Source of the DNA: Siphonodentalium dalli
Lineage: Eukaryota; Mollusca; Scaphopoda; Gadilida; Siphonodentaliidae
NCBI GenBank assembly: GCA_032622095.1
Contig: CP136068.1
Coordinates: forward strand, 126,733,989 to 126,797,988
DNA length: 64,000 nt
Direction: 5' to 3'
Made by a program: the position numbers and the translations under genes. How positions within the stretch are numbered: the first letter of the stretch is position 1; every line of letters starts with the position of its first letter. Positions 1 to 11,000 of this stretch are shown piece by piece. A model generated the notes under the pieces. That model was given only the letters and a program-made list of their open reading frames with translations, did not search any database and had not been told where the DNA came from.

Positions 1-24
1 AGAAACAGGCACAAATTACAAGTG

Positions 25-537
25 TTAAATGTTATCAACAAGATTCAACGGATCGAAACCTGGTGCGACGCGCTCGATTTCCTGGGAAACAAAACTGAAA
101 GTAGTAAATTTATAGAAATTCTGCCGGCAGTGTCGCAGATAAGTTGAGATAACTGGTCGCACACAATGACGTCCATTTAAGAACATAATTGACCAATTGT
201 TAGGTTTCTCACCATTTCTGTTCATTCCAATCTATGTTTTGTCACTCATAAGGGCGGCTGACATTGAATTTTATTCATATAATCTGAATTGGATATCTGA
301 AATTCTAAACATAAGCTATCAATTGAGTTCCACATCTAGCGATCACGATTGTGTACTATTTACATAGTGTCCATACATTACCAATATGCGGCGATTGATC
401 ACCGTCACGGGTTGCGATCGAAGTACATAATTTGCATAATACACGTCTATTCTGAACGGCATACATTCAAAATTACCTACGTTGGCTAACTTGGCAACCT
501 TATGCTTCAATTTTTGTGAGTTCAGGTCATATGGCAT
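25..537 (-). CDS. Candidate two-exon micropeptide gene
   Basis: Tentative. On the minus strand an ATG at 537 opens 19 codons (MPYDLNSQKLKHKVAKLAN) ending at a GTAGGT donor at 484-479. A TTTCCCAG acceptor ends at 82 and is followed by 18 codons (EIERVAPGFDPLNLVDNI) and a TAA at 25-27. Both sides are phase 0, giving a 37-residue product with an intron of about 400 bp. The joined middle is a plausible amphipathic helix (K/L/V/A/E/I spacing). It would be head-to-head with the J-domain gene. I do not recognise the peptide. The alternative is chance splice-like signals in intergenic DNA. Confidence 0.28.
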
Positions 538-540
538 GTG

Positions 541-845
541 TTATTTAGATGCAAAAAACGAGTTTACACCAAAGTAACACCGAAAATATCTGAATCAGCG
601 GACCAATTCGGTGTCGATCTCGAATCGGGTGTCCGATATCGACATCGAATCGAATCTCGAATATTCGCAGGTCCCTAGGTTAAGATATAATAGGTACCGT
701 ACTTAGAATCTGATCTTATTTGCAAAAACTTGTTAGTGACTACATGTACTTGTATTTTATACTCTCACTCTCAAGTGATAATAATAGTGTCAGCACGATT
801 ATTAATTTTGGATAAAATTCCCAAAATGATCACTATTATTTGGCA
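541..845. other. Intergenic/upstream stretch, no gene seen
   Basis: AT-rich DNA upstream of the J-domain gene with no convincing coding content. The 12-mer ATCACTATTATT occurs at 829-840 and again at 1096-1107 and 1129-1140, on either side of the inserted element, and a partial inverted copy (AATAATAGTG) lies near 780-789. It could be promoter or first-intron sequence; no TATA box or start site can be assigned. Confidence 0.4.
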
Positions 846-1076
846 TTAACCCTTTGAGTGCCAGGTCCGATTTTTGTATCAACCCATATACCCTGTGCCA
901 ATGCATTCTCTTATATATGCGAGTCGACCATAGGTCGCCTCACATATATAAGAGAATGCATTGGCCTAACAATTTTTTTTTTTTACAATTTTAATAAATT
1001 ATTCTTATATTCTTTAACAGACTTATTTTGTAGGTTTAGGGCCGATGAGATCGGCCCCTGGCACTCAAAGGGTTAA
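846..1076. mobile_element. TTAA-flanked fold-back MITE with 69-bp palindrome
   Basis: TTAA at 846-849 and 1073-1076 flank a 223-bp element. Its terminal inverted repeats (TIRs) begin CCCTTTGAGTGCCAGG and end in the matching GGCACTCAAAGGG. TTAA duplication with CCC/GGG ends is the piggyBac pattern. The interior carries the GCCAATGCATTCTC palindrome (897-965) that recurs across the window. The first 40 bp match the ends of the element at 37013, but the cores differ. No coding capacity. Confidence 0.8.
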
Positions 1077-1182
1077 GACATAGTGTGAAATTGCCATCAC
1101 TATTATTTATTTCAGCCTAAATCCCCCGATCACTATTATTAGGCACCTGAGAGTACTGAGCATGTTCTTTATTGTTTTACAG

Positions 1183-1227
1183 GATTGCTTGTAATGGAAT
1201 TATGGGACGGCATTGGCATTTGTCGAC
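1183..1227 (+). other. Probable 5' UTR part of exon 1 with short uORF
   Basis: A pyrimidine-rich TTGTTTTACAG ending at 1182 looks like a splice acceptor, so a non-coding first exon probably lies upstream. TAA at 1192-1194 is in frame with the main reading frame, so the main ATG must be 1228. An out-of-frame ATG at 1194 opens a short uORF whose stop at 1236-1238 overlaps the main start codon. The acceptor is inferred, not proven. Confidence 0.45.
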
Positions 1228-2080
1228 ATGCCAACTAAGGATTACTTCTGTGTGCTTGGTGTCAAACCAGGGGCTAGTGAGGATGAGATAAAGAAGGCCT
1301 ACAGATCACTTGCCAAGCAATGGCATCCCGACAAAAACAAATCACCAGGAGCCGAAGAAAAATTCAAAGAAATATCGGCAGCCTACGACTATCTCAAAAG
1401 CCATGACCGCCGCGATATTCTAGAGAGAGATTTGAGTAAAGAAAAGAACCCGTCCACCGCAACCAAAAACAATACTAATTCATACAGTTACTTCAGCACA
1501 GCTGGGAGTTCTTTTGGTGCTGGAAGCAATACTGGCACCAGTTCATCTAAAGGAGCGTCGTATAATGAGCCTAAATACTCATGGAGTTCAGAAAATACTG
1601 GGAAGGAGAATGAAAAACCGAAAAAACCAAGAAAGAAGAAACCTCATTGGACGGATAGCTTCAAAGCAAGGGAAGAGAAAGAGAAAGCTCAGGCTGCCGG
1701 TAAATCTAAAGGGCCTCATTCTAATCAAAATTGGAAATCGTCATTCTGGTCAACAAGCTGGGATGATGATCCTTTATCCGATAGTCCAGAACCAACTTCT
1801 GAACCCCCACCAATGGGGAGTTTCCCGTCCTTTTCTAGTGCCTTCAAAACTTTTGTAGATAATCTAGATGCTGATTTTGAAGCATTTTTCGCTGACACTG
1901 AGAGTAAGTTCGGATTTCCAAATGATTTCTTCCAAGCTGGGAATAGACCGAAAAAGAGCCCTAAAGATTCTCCGAAAGAGGAAGCACATTCGTCAGGTGT
2001 TGACCCGGAATATATTTTCAATAAGAAGAAGCCGGTGTGGGAGGAAGCATTATCTTCTGATGAGGAATTTGACATCCCTG
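1228..2080 (+). CDS. J-domain gene, coding exon 1 (J domain, linker)
   Basis: Starts at ATG 1228, the first in-frame ATG after an upstream stop. Encodes residues 1-284 plus one base. The J domain has the helix II pattern [13 protein letters not shown] followed by HPDKN, so the catalytic HPD is intact. The donor is CCTG|GTGAGT at 2081. The frame stays open to 2163, but that tail is intron read-through and enters a transposon. The linker is rich in Ser, Asn, Gly and later Lys. Confidence 0.88.
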
Positions 2081-5000
2081 GTGAGTATATCGATGTGACT
2101 AAACTAATTTGTTGCAAATGGAAGATTCGCCCATGGTTAATTAAGTTTACTGTAATGCCCTAAATAATCGACTCCTTAACCACAGAAGAATTATGGGTAA
2201 TTTTTCAGGATTTAGTTGGAAATATGGCTTGTTGCCATTCATCAGAAAGCTCTACTTGTTTGAAGGAAATTTTATATACTTATCATGCTACCTCAACAAG
2301 TCTGAGTTTAGTGTGCCTGTCATTTGCAGAATGAGGTCCCCAAAGGGTGAATTTAGTGTCGCTATCCCGCACATCAGGCTAGCATCACAAAATTCACCCT
2401 CTTGGGACCTCATTCTGCATGACCTCATCTGCTATGGGAGACATAGACTCAGATTGAAGTTCCCAAATGGTGAATATTGTGATGTATACACCCATTGGGA
2501 ACCTAGATTATGCAATGTTTCGTCTGCCAATTTGGGGATATAGAGAAACTATACTAAAAAAAGAAGTAGAATCTATGTGAAGAAGTTTCTGTAGAAATTT
2601 GATAATAAAGTAACTTTCCAGAGAAGATGAGGCCTATTTAAAGCAATATTAGGTCCTCAGAGGGGTCATTCTACCATTAGGTATCCCAAAATTGTAAAAA
2701 ATGGCAAAATTTCAAACATGCTGAATAATCCTGGCACTTGATTCATTCAAAAGTACAGATTTTCAGCTTTCCAAAATGGTATTAAACTATATTGTTGCCT
2801 ACCTGTTTGTATATATTTGGTTTGTTTGAAATAGTAGTACCCAACTCTGTTATTTTTGCATAATTATCAGAGTGGCCACGTAAGCTGTGACATGAAGGTT
2901 ATTGATAGTAAACATTAGAATTTTGCGGCAATACATTGTGTATATTTTTCCAATAAAAAAAAATATAAAACATACCCACATTTTCAAAATTTTGAACATT
3001 TATTCTTCAACATCTCCATGACTAATCATCTGTCACACACGTAACGATTTAACATTAAAGTTTTAATTTTTCAAAAACTACATGAACATACATCGTAGTT
3101 TTCTATATTCTGTGACTCTATGGTTTCGGTGAAGCACTGATCATCATAAAATAAGATATTAATACTTTTTACGACTTTTGCAGTGCTTCCGATATCTGTC
3201 ACACACGTAACGTTACGTGTGTGATATTATACAATCAACCATTACCAGTCACAAACCACACAACTCAGGTTTCTTTTTGGCTTTATTTTATTGAAGAAAC
3301 TTCTAAAATATCAAGAAAATGTATTTTACACATGTTTTTATCTTAAATTCATTCATTTTATCATTCTGAAGTAATTGTGCACAATAATGGGTCTTAAGCA
3401 TAAGGCACTGTTCAGTTTAAACTCAATGCAGACATGACCAGGGTTAATAGTAACCCATTTAAAGCATCCATGGGGTCCTGGGTACTTAAATACAGTGTTT
3501 CTGCAATGTGAATGTCATTTAAACTATTATTGAGATGATGTGTTGGCTTTATATCTCAAAATTAAAAAGGTGTGAAAAGGAGAATTTAGCCCTTTTTATG
3601 ACGCAAACACCCCCAGAATATGTTTTTACATCATTTGTACCACCCCTTCCTACCTGATATATGTGGGTATGTTCTGTGGATTTCCACATGGATCACTTAT
3701 AAGTGAATTAGATGTACATGTTGATGAATATTAAGTTGATTGTCAAACTATAGAATCTTTTGATTATCAATAATTCGATAACCTATCCCATGCTCATAGT
3801 GCAAATTAATTGGATTACTAGTACATTTACATGGTCCTGACGGCTGAGTTTGTAACTGCGGTCATGGTTGTACAATTTTAAACATTTGCATGACCATTTT
3901 TGTCCACTACTTAAAAAACTTTTAACATTACATAAATTTAAAACCCAGGATCTATCTAACCCAACTTAATGCCCTCTTTCACATGTACATGATCACACTA
4001 CTCTTATTGGCCAAATTATATTGATTGAGGGTATTGAATTCCAATAATCTAATAGCAATTTCACAGCGTCACACACGTAACGTTTTTGTGTCACACACGT
4101 AACGATGCCTCTTTGGTGGTTATAAGCCTTGGAATGGAAGGTGGTTTGGTGTTGACAGTTCAGAAACTATTTTTTGAATAGCTGAACATATTTCCATTCA
4201 AACGTGACATTTATTGTATATTCTAGACTTACTATTTCACAGGAATATAGACTCAAAAAGAGGACATGCAAAAAACTGATTTTTGTGCGTCACACACGTA
4301 ACGCACCAAATAATGTCTTGCCAAAACTTTATGGTACACAATGAGTTTAAAATATGTCTCAAAAGTCGTGGACTAGCCTCTGGCAAATAAAATTCAGCAT
4401 CCCTGGACTAAAATAATTTTATAAAATTAAAGTTATCTTGATTATAAAGGCTCTAAAAACCTCTAAATGTCACACACGTAACGATAGAATGACCCAGAGG
4501 GTGAATTTAGTGAAGCTAGCCTGCTATGCGGGTTAATGTCACCAAATTCACCATCCTGGGACATCATTCTGCACATGACAGGCACACTATAATCAGGTTT
4601 GTACCTCAAGTGAAAAATGATAAACTTACAGTAATGCTCTAAGTAATCGATTTCTTAACCACAGCAGAATTATGGGTAACTTTTCAGGATTTAGTCGGAA
4701 ATATGGCTTGTTGCCATTCATCGGAAAGCTCTCCCAGAGAGCTTTCCGATGAATGGCAACAAGCCATATTTCCGACTAAATCCTGAAAAGTTACCCATAA
4801 TTCTGCTGTGGTTAAGAAGTCGATTACTTAGAGCATTACTGTACCTGTTTTTTCTTCTGATGCTATACAGTCTCTTTAAAAAATTTACAATATTTATGTC
4901 TCTAGATATCTGATTCATAATCAGTTACTGAATTGATGGGATTCCCTCCATTTCTTTGGAGAGTTGCGAAGCACGCACGTGATTTCATTGGTTTATGGCA

Positions 5001-8000
5001 TAACAGCTCACTTCACAGTAGAGCTGAAACGGTTGACCCATTCTTCTAACCGGTTAACCATCGGGGTTAACCGGATTTCAACCGGTTAACCGCTAAATAT
5101 CTAGCGGACTTCTCTCACACTAATTATGTCGACATTATGCCATGCTCCAGGGACAAACCTAGGTGAGAAGTAGTAGCTGAAATAAAGACCTTATTCACGG
5201 CATTTAACGATATTCAAAAACACGCATTCCTTGTTCTTTTGCTGGCTCTCGTGATGGGGAATGAGCAAGTGAAATTTGTGAATGGCAGGAGAGATCGCTT
5301 ATTTGCCGTGATCAGCATATGTTTGGGCATTTGTAAAACGAGTAAAATAGTATGGGTATTGGTAAAACGAGTAACAAAACTATATATAAAGATCTGTAAT
5401 ATATCATTATCATCATTGGTATATCCTCCAATGCATTATATATAAAGACAAGAAAGTAATAACTAGAGAACAAAAAGGAAGGTCAGTTAGGTCAGACTCG
5501 CAGTCCTATTCAGTATTCGAGCTATTCGTCGGTATCATGATAGCGGACACAAGTGTTGGGAGGTTATATAATTTACGTTTCGGTTTCGGTTTTAGTATGC
5601 AATCACTTAACATATAGCAATTACTTCCAAATTGAGTGTTAATTAGTCCCACAGGCACAACCAGTTACAGAGTAGCATGGAGCATCAATTTCCTTGATAA
5701 AAGGGAAGATTATTGAAGAAGTTTTGGGTTGCTTCAACTACGATGTCTGTTTGAGTCACTCAATTGAATTGATCATATTAAATCACAACACGGAGGAAGA
5801 ACGGGAAGAGTGAAGACATTGTGCAGCTGATCTCAATCTTCAAACTTTGTCGACTTACATAGTTTTTATAAACCCCACTGTAAAACAGTTTTATATATAG
5901 TATGACTGTATGTCGTGGTGTGGTTCCAATTTGAATCCATGTTGCTTCGTGCAGTATTAACTATTAAGTTACGAAAGCACGCATTGCCACACAACGTCAC
6001 TTTTACGTTGTCACTTCCTTGTGTGCATTCAGAATTGATACACAGTGACTGCACACGTGCTTTTGTCGGAAGAAAACTTCAAAGGGTCGGAATTGATTGA
6101 AGGTCGCCGACACTTCCAGGCAGTTCGAGAATTGCTACTAAGTATCTGATACTACCGCGTGTACCAATTAATGCTTGCATTGCACTCTACTATCGGTGAC
6201 ACGGGATTTAGTATTAGTTTTGCATCATTTAACCTAATATTTTGAGGATTATTCACGTTCACATTCAACTGACAACGGGATGCGGTTACGTCCGGTTCAT
6301 TTTTTTCTAACCGGTTACGTCGCTAACCGGATGCTAACCGGTTAACCGTCTAACCGTTTCAGCTCTACTTCACAGACCAGAGGTCAATGACATGTTGAAT
6401 AGGGCTTCACGGTATCCGGATTTTAATACCGACTACGGTATTGAAAATGATACCGCGATATGACTAAATATCGTCACCAATAAATTTGAGTTGAACTGTT
6501 TGAGAATGATACTAGTAGCAAGCAGACCAAAATATAGCATTATTGATTTGATAATGATAATTATGAACACATGTTGCTTTGACAGGTATATAAAAATAAT
6601 TAATATAAATGGTCCTGAGTTTCGTTCTTTATACGACGGATAGATATATTTATAAGTGCCTGACGTAATCGGGAATTCCCTACCAACTGCGGGTCGCTTA
6701 TGTCATTAAAAATGGCGCTAACAGTCGCTCGTGTAAATAATAATAGCAAACATGTATTGATTTCATATTTTATATTGTACAAACAAAACAAGATAACTAA
6801 TGTGACAAGCATAGAATAGAAGTCCGTATCTGATTTTAACTTATCCATTTCGATGTTTAGGACTGATATCTGGCCGTGTAGTTTATATATACCTTTCAAA
6901 AATGATCTAATGAGTTAGCGCATTATACGTCTAATGCATAAGATTTTGTGGCGCTGTCATTGTGTCTCCAGATTATACAAACACCACACATTTTGTATTG
7001 TATTTGACCAGGAAACCTTCCAGCAATATTGTGCCGACTTGATTGTCCGCAGTGTGTTGACAAACGCTTATGGAGCAGTGAGAAATAATTAATTTTTACG
7101 CCACGCTAAACCTAAGCCGTTAGCAATGGCCTTTGTCTCAGCATTATAGGTGTTGATGGTTGCTAAATACTTGACACTGATAGAGATATCGTCGGTATTA
7201 ATATCCACACCGGCGGCTACGATGTACCGACTATTTGCATAAAGTGAAACCGACTACACGGTGTCAAAAACAGTATCGCGATATGACTAAATACCGAAAT
7301 ACCGTGAACCCCTAATGTTGACAAGTTTCCCTGAATACAGGGATATACAGGGATATATCCATTACTCATTTTACTCATCGCAGAATAGGAGACATCATCT
7401 TCGAGTTTTTATCAGTCAATGATGTTCGTGCGATACTTTAGTAAAGAATGATAAATAATGTGGGTTATTTGTACATACTTTTCATGCTACATCATGATGA
7501 TGTTTCTATATTCTGATTATTTCAGATAAAGATCGCTACAGATATATGTACTGTGGCAAGGAATTTATATTATTCTGATTATTTCAGATAAAGATCGCTA
7601 CAGATGTATGTACTGTAGCAAGGAATTTATATTTGACGACCTGGTAAGTTTCTGTCACATCATATGATGAGAACTCTTGCATTTATTAGTCGAGTTTTTT
7701 TCCAAAACTCGACTTATAGTTTGATGAGGGACGGTGGGCGGGCGGCGGACGGGCGGGCGGGCGGGCGGGCGGCGTGTTTTGCTTATAACTCAACCGTTTA
7801 TTGACGGATTAAAAAAACATTTGGTGTGTGAGTACATATCCATGCACGTAAGCTGCAGACAAAAACATCGGGTTCGTCCGCACATTTATGACAGAGTTAT
7901 GGCCCTTTGAATTTTCAGCTCGTTAGCGCGATAACTTCAACAAACGTTATCCGATTTGATTGAAATTTGGTATATAGGTGTCTCCCAAGAATATCTCGGA

Positions 8001-11000
8001 TGAGTTCGAAAACCGGCCTCGTCCGATAAAATTTGATAGAGTTATGGCCCTTAATTAGTCATTTTTCACGAACTTTCAGCTCGTTAGCGCGATAACTTCA
8101 ACAAACGTTATCCGATTTGATTGAAATTTGGTATATAGGTGTCTCCCAAGAATATCTCGGACGAGTTCGAAAACCGACCTGGTCCGATAAAATTTGATAG
8201 AGTTATGGTCCTTAAGTAGTCATTTTGTACGAATTTTGAGCTCGTTAGCACGATAACTTCAACAAACGTCATCCGATTCAACTAAAATTTGGAATATAAG
8301 TGTCTTCCAATAATATCCTGGACGAGTTCGAAAACCAGCCTGGCCCAATAAAATTTGATAGAGTTATGGCCCTTAATTAGTAATTTTTTGTGAATTTTTA
8401 GCTCGTTAGCACGATAACTTCAACAAACGTCCTCCGATTTGTTTAAAATTTGGAATAGACATACTTGCCAAGAATATTTCGGACGAGTTCGAAAACCAGC
8501 CTGGTCCGATAAAATTTGATGGAGTTATGGCCCTTAATTAGTCATTTTTCGATTTTACCTATTAATTAGTCTACCGATACTGATGCACACCAATTGGCGG
8601 TAGCCACCGGCGGTAAGCCACCGAAAACGAGACACAGCATCTCTGATGCCACCTCTTGTTCTTATTTTGAATTGTTAATTTATCTTATAATTTATTCATA
8701 AGCTGTCCTTTTTCGGAATAATATAAAACAATTTGTTGTCGCTTGATTGGCCATTAAAGCCACATGGCGGTTTGCGCTCCAAAATACACATAATATTAGT
8801 CACTTTAATTTTTTCTCAGTATCGAAATAGGTCAATAAATATCTGAACTACCTATCTACGAGCATTATGTAACCCAAAAATTTTCATTGAAGTAATCAAA
8901 AATACAAGTGTGAATACGGTGTTTGGGTCCCAAACACAAAAGAGCCATTTGCACGACATGGAACTGAAAAGAGAATTCTGTGGTAGTCTATTCCTGATAT
9001 GATAGCAATAAAGAGCATTTGTCTGACTTCTGGCAAAAAGTTAAAAACGGCTGAAAAATGGCTGTGACTTTGGCAAGTGTTTTTCAGAGCATATTAATCC
9101 GGTGTATCAATAGTTCTTTTAATTATCGACCTTTCGTATCCGTTGCTCCAAATTACGTAGAAAAAAATTTGGAGGTTCAAATGAGCCATGTCCGCTTAAG
9201 GTTATTTCTCGATCAGTGTTTGTCACTCTTCCAGAAATCACTGGTTCGTGCGGGCAGCAGCTCCACCTATGTTTGCCAGCATTGTTGCCCGATCACAATC
9301 TCTACCAGAGAGCACCAGTCATACTTCCTTTCTGACTCTGTCACCGGCTGGGTACTCTTCTGCCGTTTCTATATTTAGTACGGGATTTTCCAAACAAAAT
9401 GGGAAAACCGATCACCCCAAAGTCAAATTTCCTATGTGATTTGAGAACAATTCCCGCACTAAAAACTTAATGACAGAATGGAGGATCAGGGCGGTAGTTT
9501 TGTTGACAATTTTCACAAGCAACTCGTCAAAATTGGAGAAAATTAGAACTCTTGTGTCTGACTTGCCATGCGTGTTGTCGGGACATTGTCGTCCATGTGC
9601 GTTTAGACTTTTGTGTTGATAAAATAATCGGAGAACCAAATCACACCATTTTGAATTATAGTTCTTTGGTTCTGGTGGGACTTTCCAAGCTTAAGGTAAG
9701 AAACAACACAAATTTTGTTCGATATTTTGTGTGCTTAATAAGGTCAGAATTTTGCTCTGCTCACTTAGTATATATTTTAATATCACGGAAGTCCACCAAC
9801 TGTGGGTAAAATGTCGCAGATAGCAGCGGTCTTACCAAGTCAACAAGGGAGGTAAACCCTGCATGGAGTTTGGCCCAATCAATGAACATGATGAAATGAA
9901 GTTCCTCTTCAACTGAATGCATGATTGACAGGTGTTCTCTTAGCAGTTTAGTGAAAACAAAATTATCCATTTTCAGAACAATTGTATAACAAAATAAGTC
10001 ACCAAAATATCTATGACGCCTCTGTATTAATTTATCCTCTGTGTTTGGCAAGTAAAACTAACAACAAAACTACATTTTCCACATACACATGTACATGTAT
10101 ATATGTAGGTGACTGATAGCAAGTTGTTGGAATGATTTGAAGGTAATTAGACTTGTAAATTATTTTTATTTGAATGGAATACCTATCTACGAGCATTATG
10201 TAACCCAAAAATATGCATTGAAGTAATGAAAAATACAAGTGTGAATACGGTGTTTGGGTCCCAAACACAAAAGAGCCATTTGCATGACATGGAACAGAAA
10301 AGAGCATTCTGTGGTAGTCTATTCCTGATATGATAGCAATAAAGAGCATTTGTCTGACTTCTTGCAAAAAGTTTAAAACGGCTGAAAAATGGCTGTGACT
10401 TTGGTAATTGTTTTTCAAGAGCATATGAATCCGGTGTATCAATAGTTTTTAGTCGAGTTTTTTTCCAAAACTCGACTTATAGTTTGATGAGGGGCGGCGG
10501 GCGGGCGACGTGTTTTGCTTATAACTCAACCGTTTATTGATGGATATATTGTGTGAGTACATATCCATGCACGTAAGCTGCAGACAAAAAATCGAGTTCG
10601 TCCGCACATTTATTACAGAGTTATGGCCCTTTGCCATTTTTCACTGATTTTAGGCTTGTTAGCGCAACAACTTCAACAAACGTTATCTGATTCGATTGAA
10701 ATTTGGGATATAGGTGTCTCCCAGGAATATCTCGGACGAGTTCGAAAACCGGCCTGGTCCGATAAAATTTGATAGAGTTATGGCCCTTAATTAGTCACAT
10801 ATATATGTAGGTGACTGATAGCAAGTTGTTGGAATGATTTGAAGGTAATTAGACTTGTAAATTATTTTTATTTGACTGGAATACCGGTTATACATTTGAA
10901 ATCTAATTTGAAGATTCGCACAATGGATTCTCGTTATATTTGAAATGTTGAATAAAATTTTGGTCTGTTACTTTTTTTCTTTCAGAAAGAGCATGAACCA

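Larger units (their letters stand above)
2081..7587 (+). other. Intron 1 of the J-domain gene
   Basis: 5.5-kb phase-1 intron from GTGAGT to TTATTTCAG. It is almost wholly transposon: half of a family B element, a family A element split by an 1833-bp insert, a complete family B element, two hAT-like elements and a 62-bp duplication of its own 3' end. The 7315-7510 stretch has no recognisable feature. Confidence 0.8.
7644..10985 (+). other. Intron 2 of the J-domain gene
   Basis: Phase-0 intron. It holds a pearl-like element with four 161-bp repeats, two direct copies of a 275-bp segment (8848, 10180), a truncated second pearl-like copy and a duplicated 90-bp segment. The stretch 9126-10088 has no recognisable gene or repeat beyond short chance frames. 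Confidence 0.75.

Noticed and set aside
1213-1227. Upstream TTG start for the J-domain protein
   Set aside because: TTG is not a credible start in a eukaryotic nuclear gene; ATG 1228 has a J-domain start directly after it.
1725-2117. 130-codon antisense open frame
   Set aside because: Shadow of exon 1 on the opposite strand; codon pattern and J-domain homology support the + strand.
2081-2163. Extension of exon 1 to the stop at 2163
   Set aside because: Follows a consensus GTGAGT donor, enters a transposon, and the next exon fits phase 1 at 2080.
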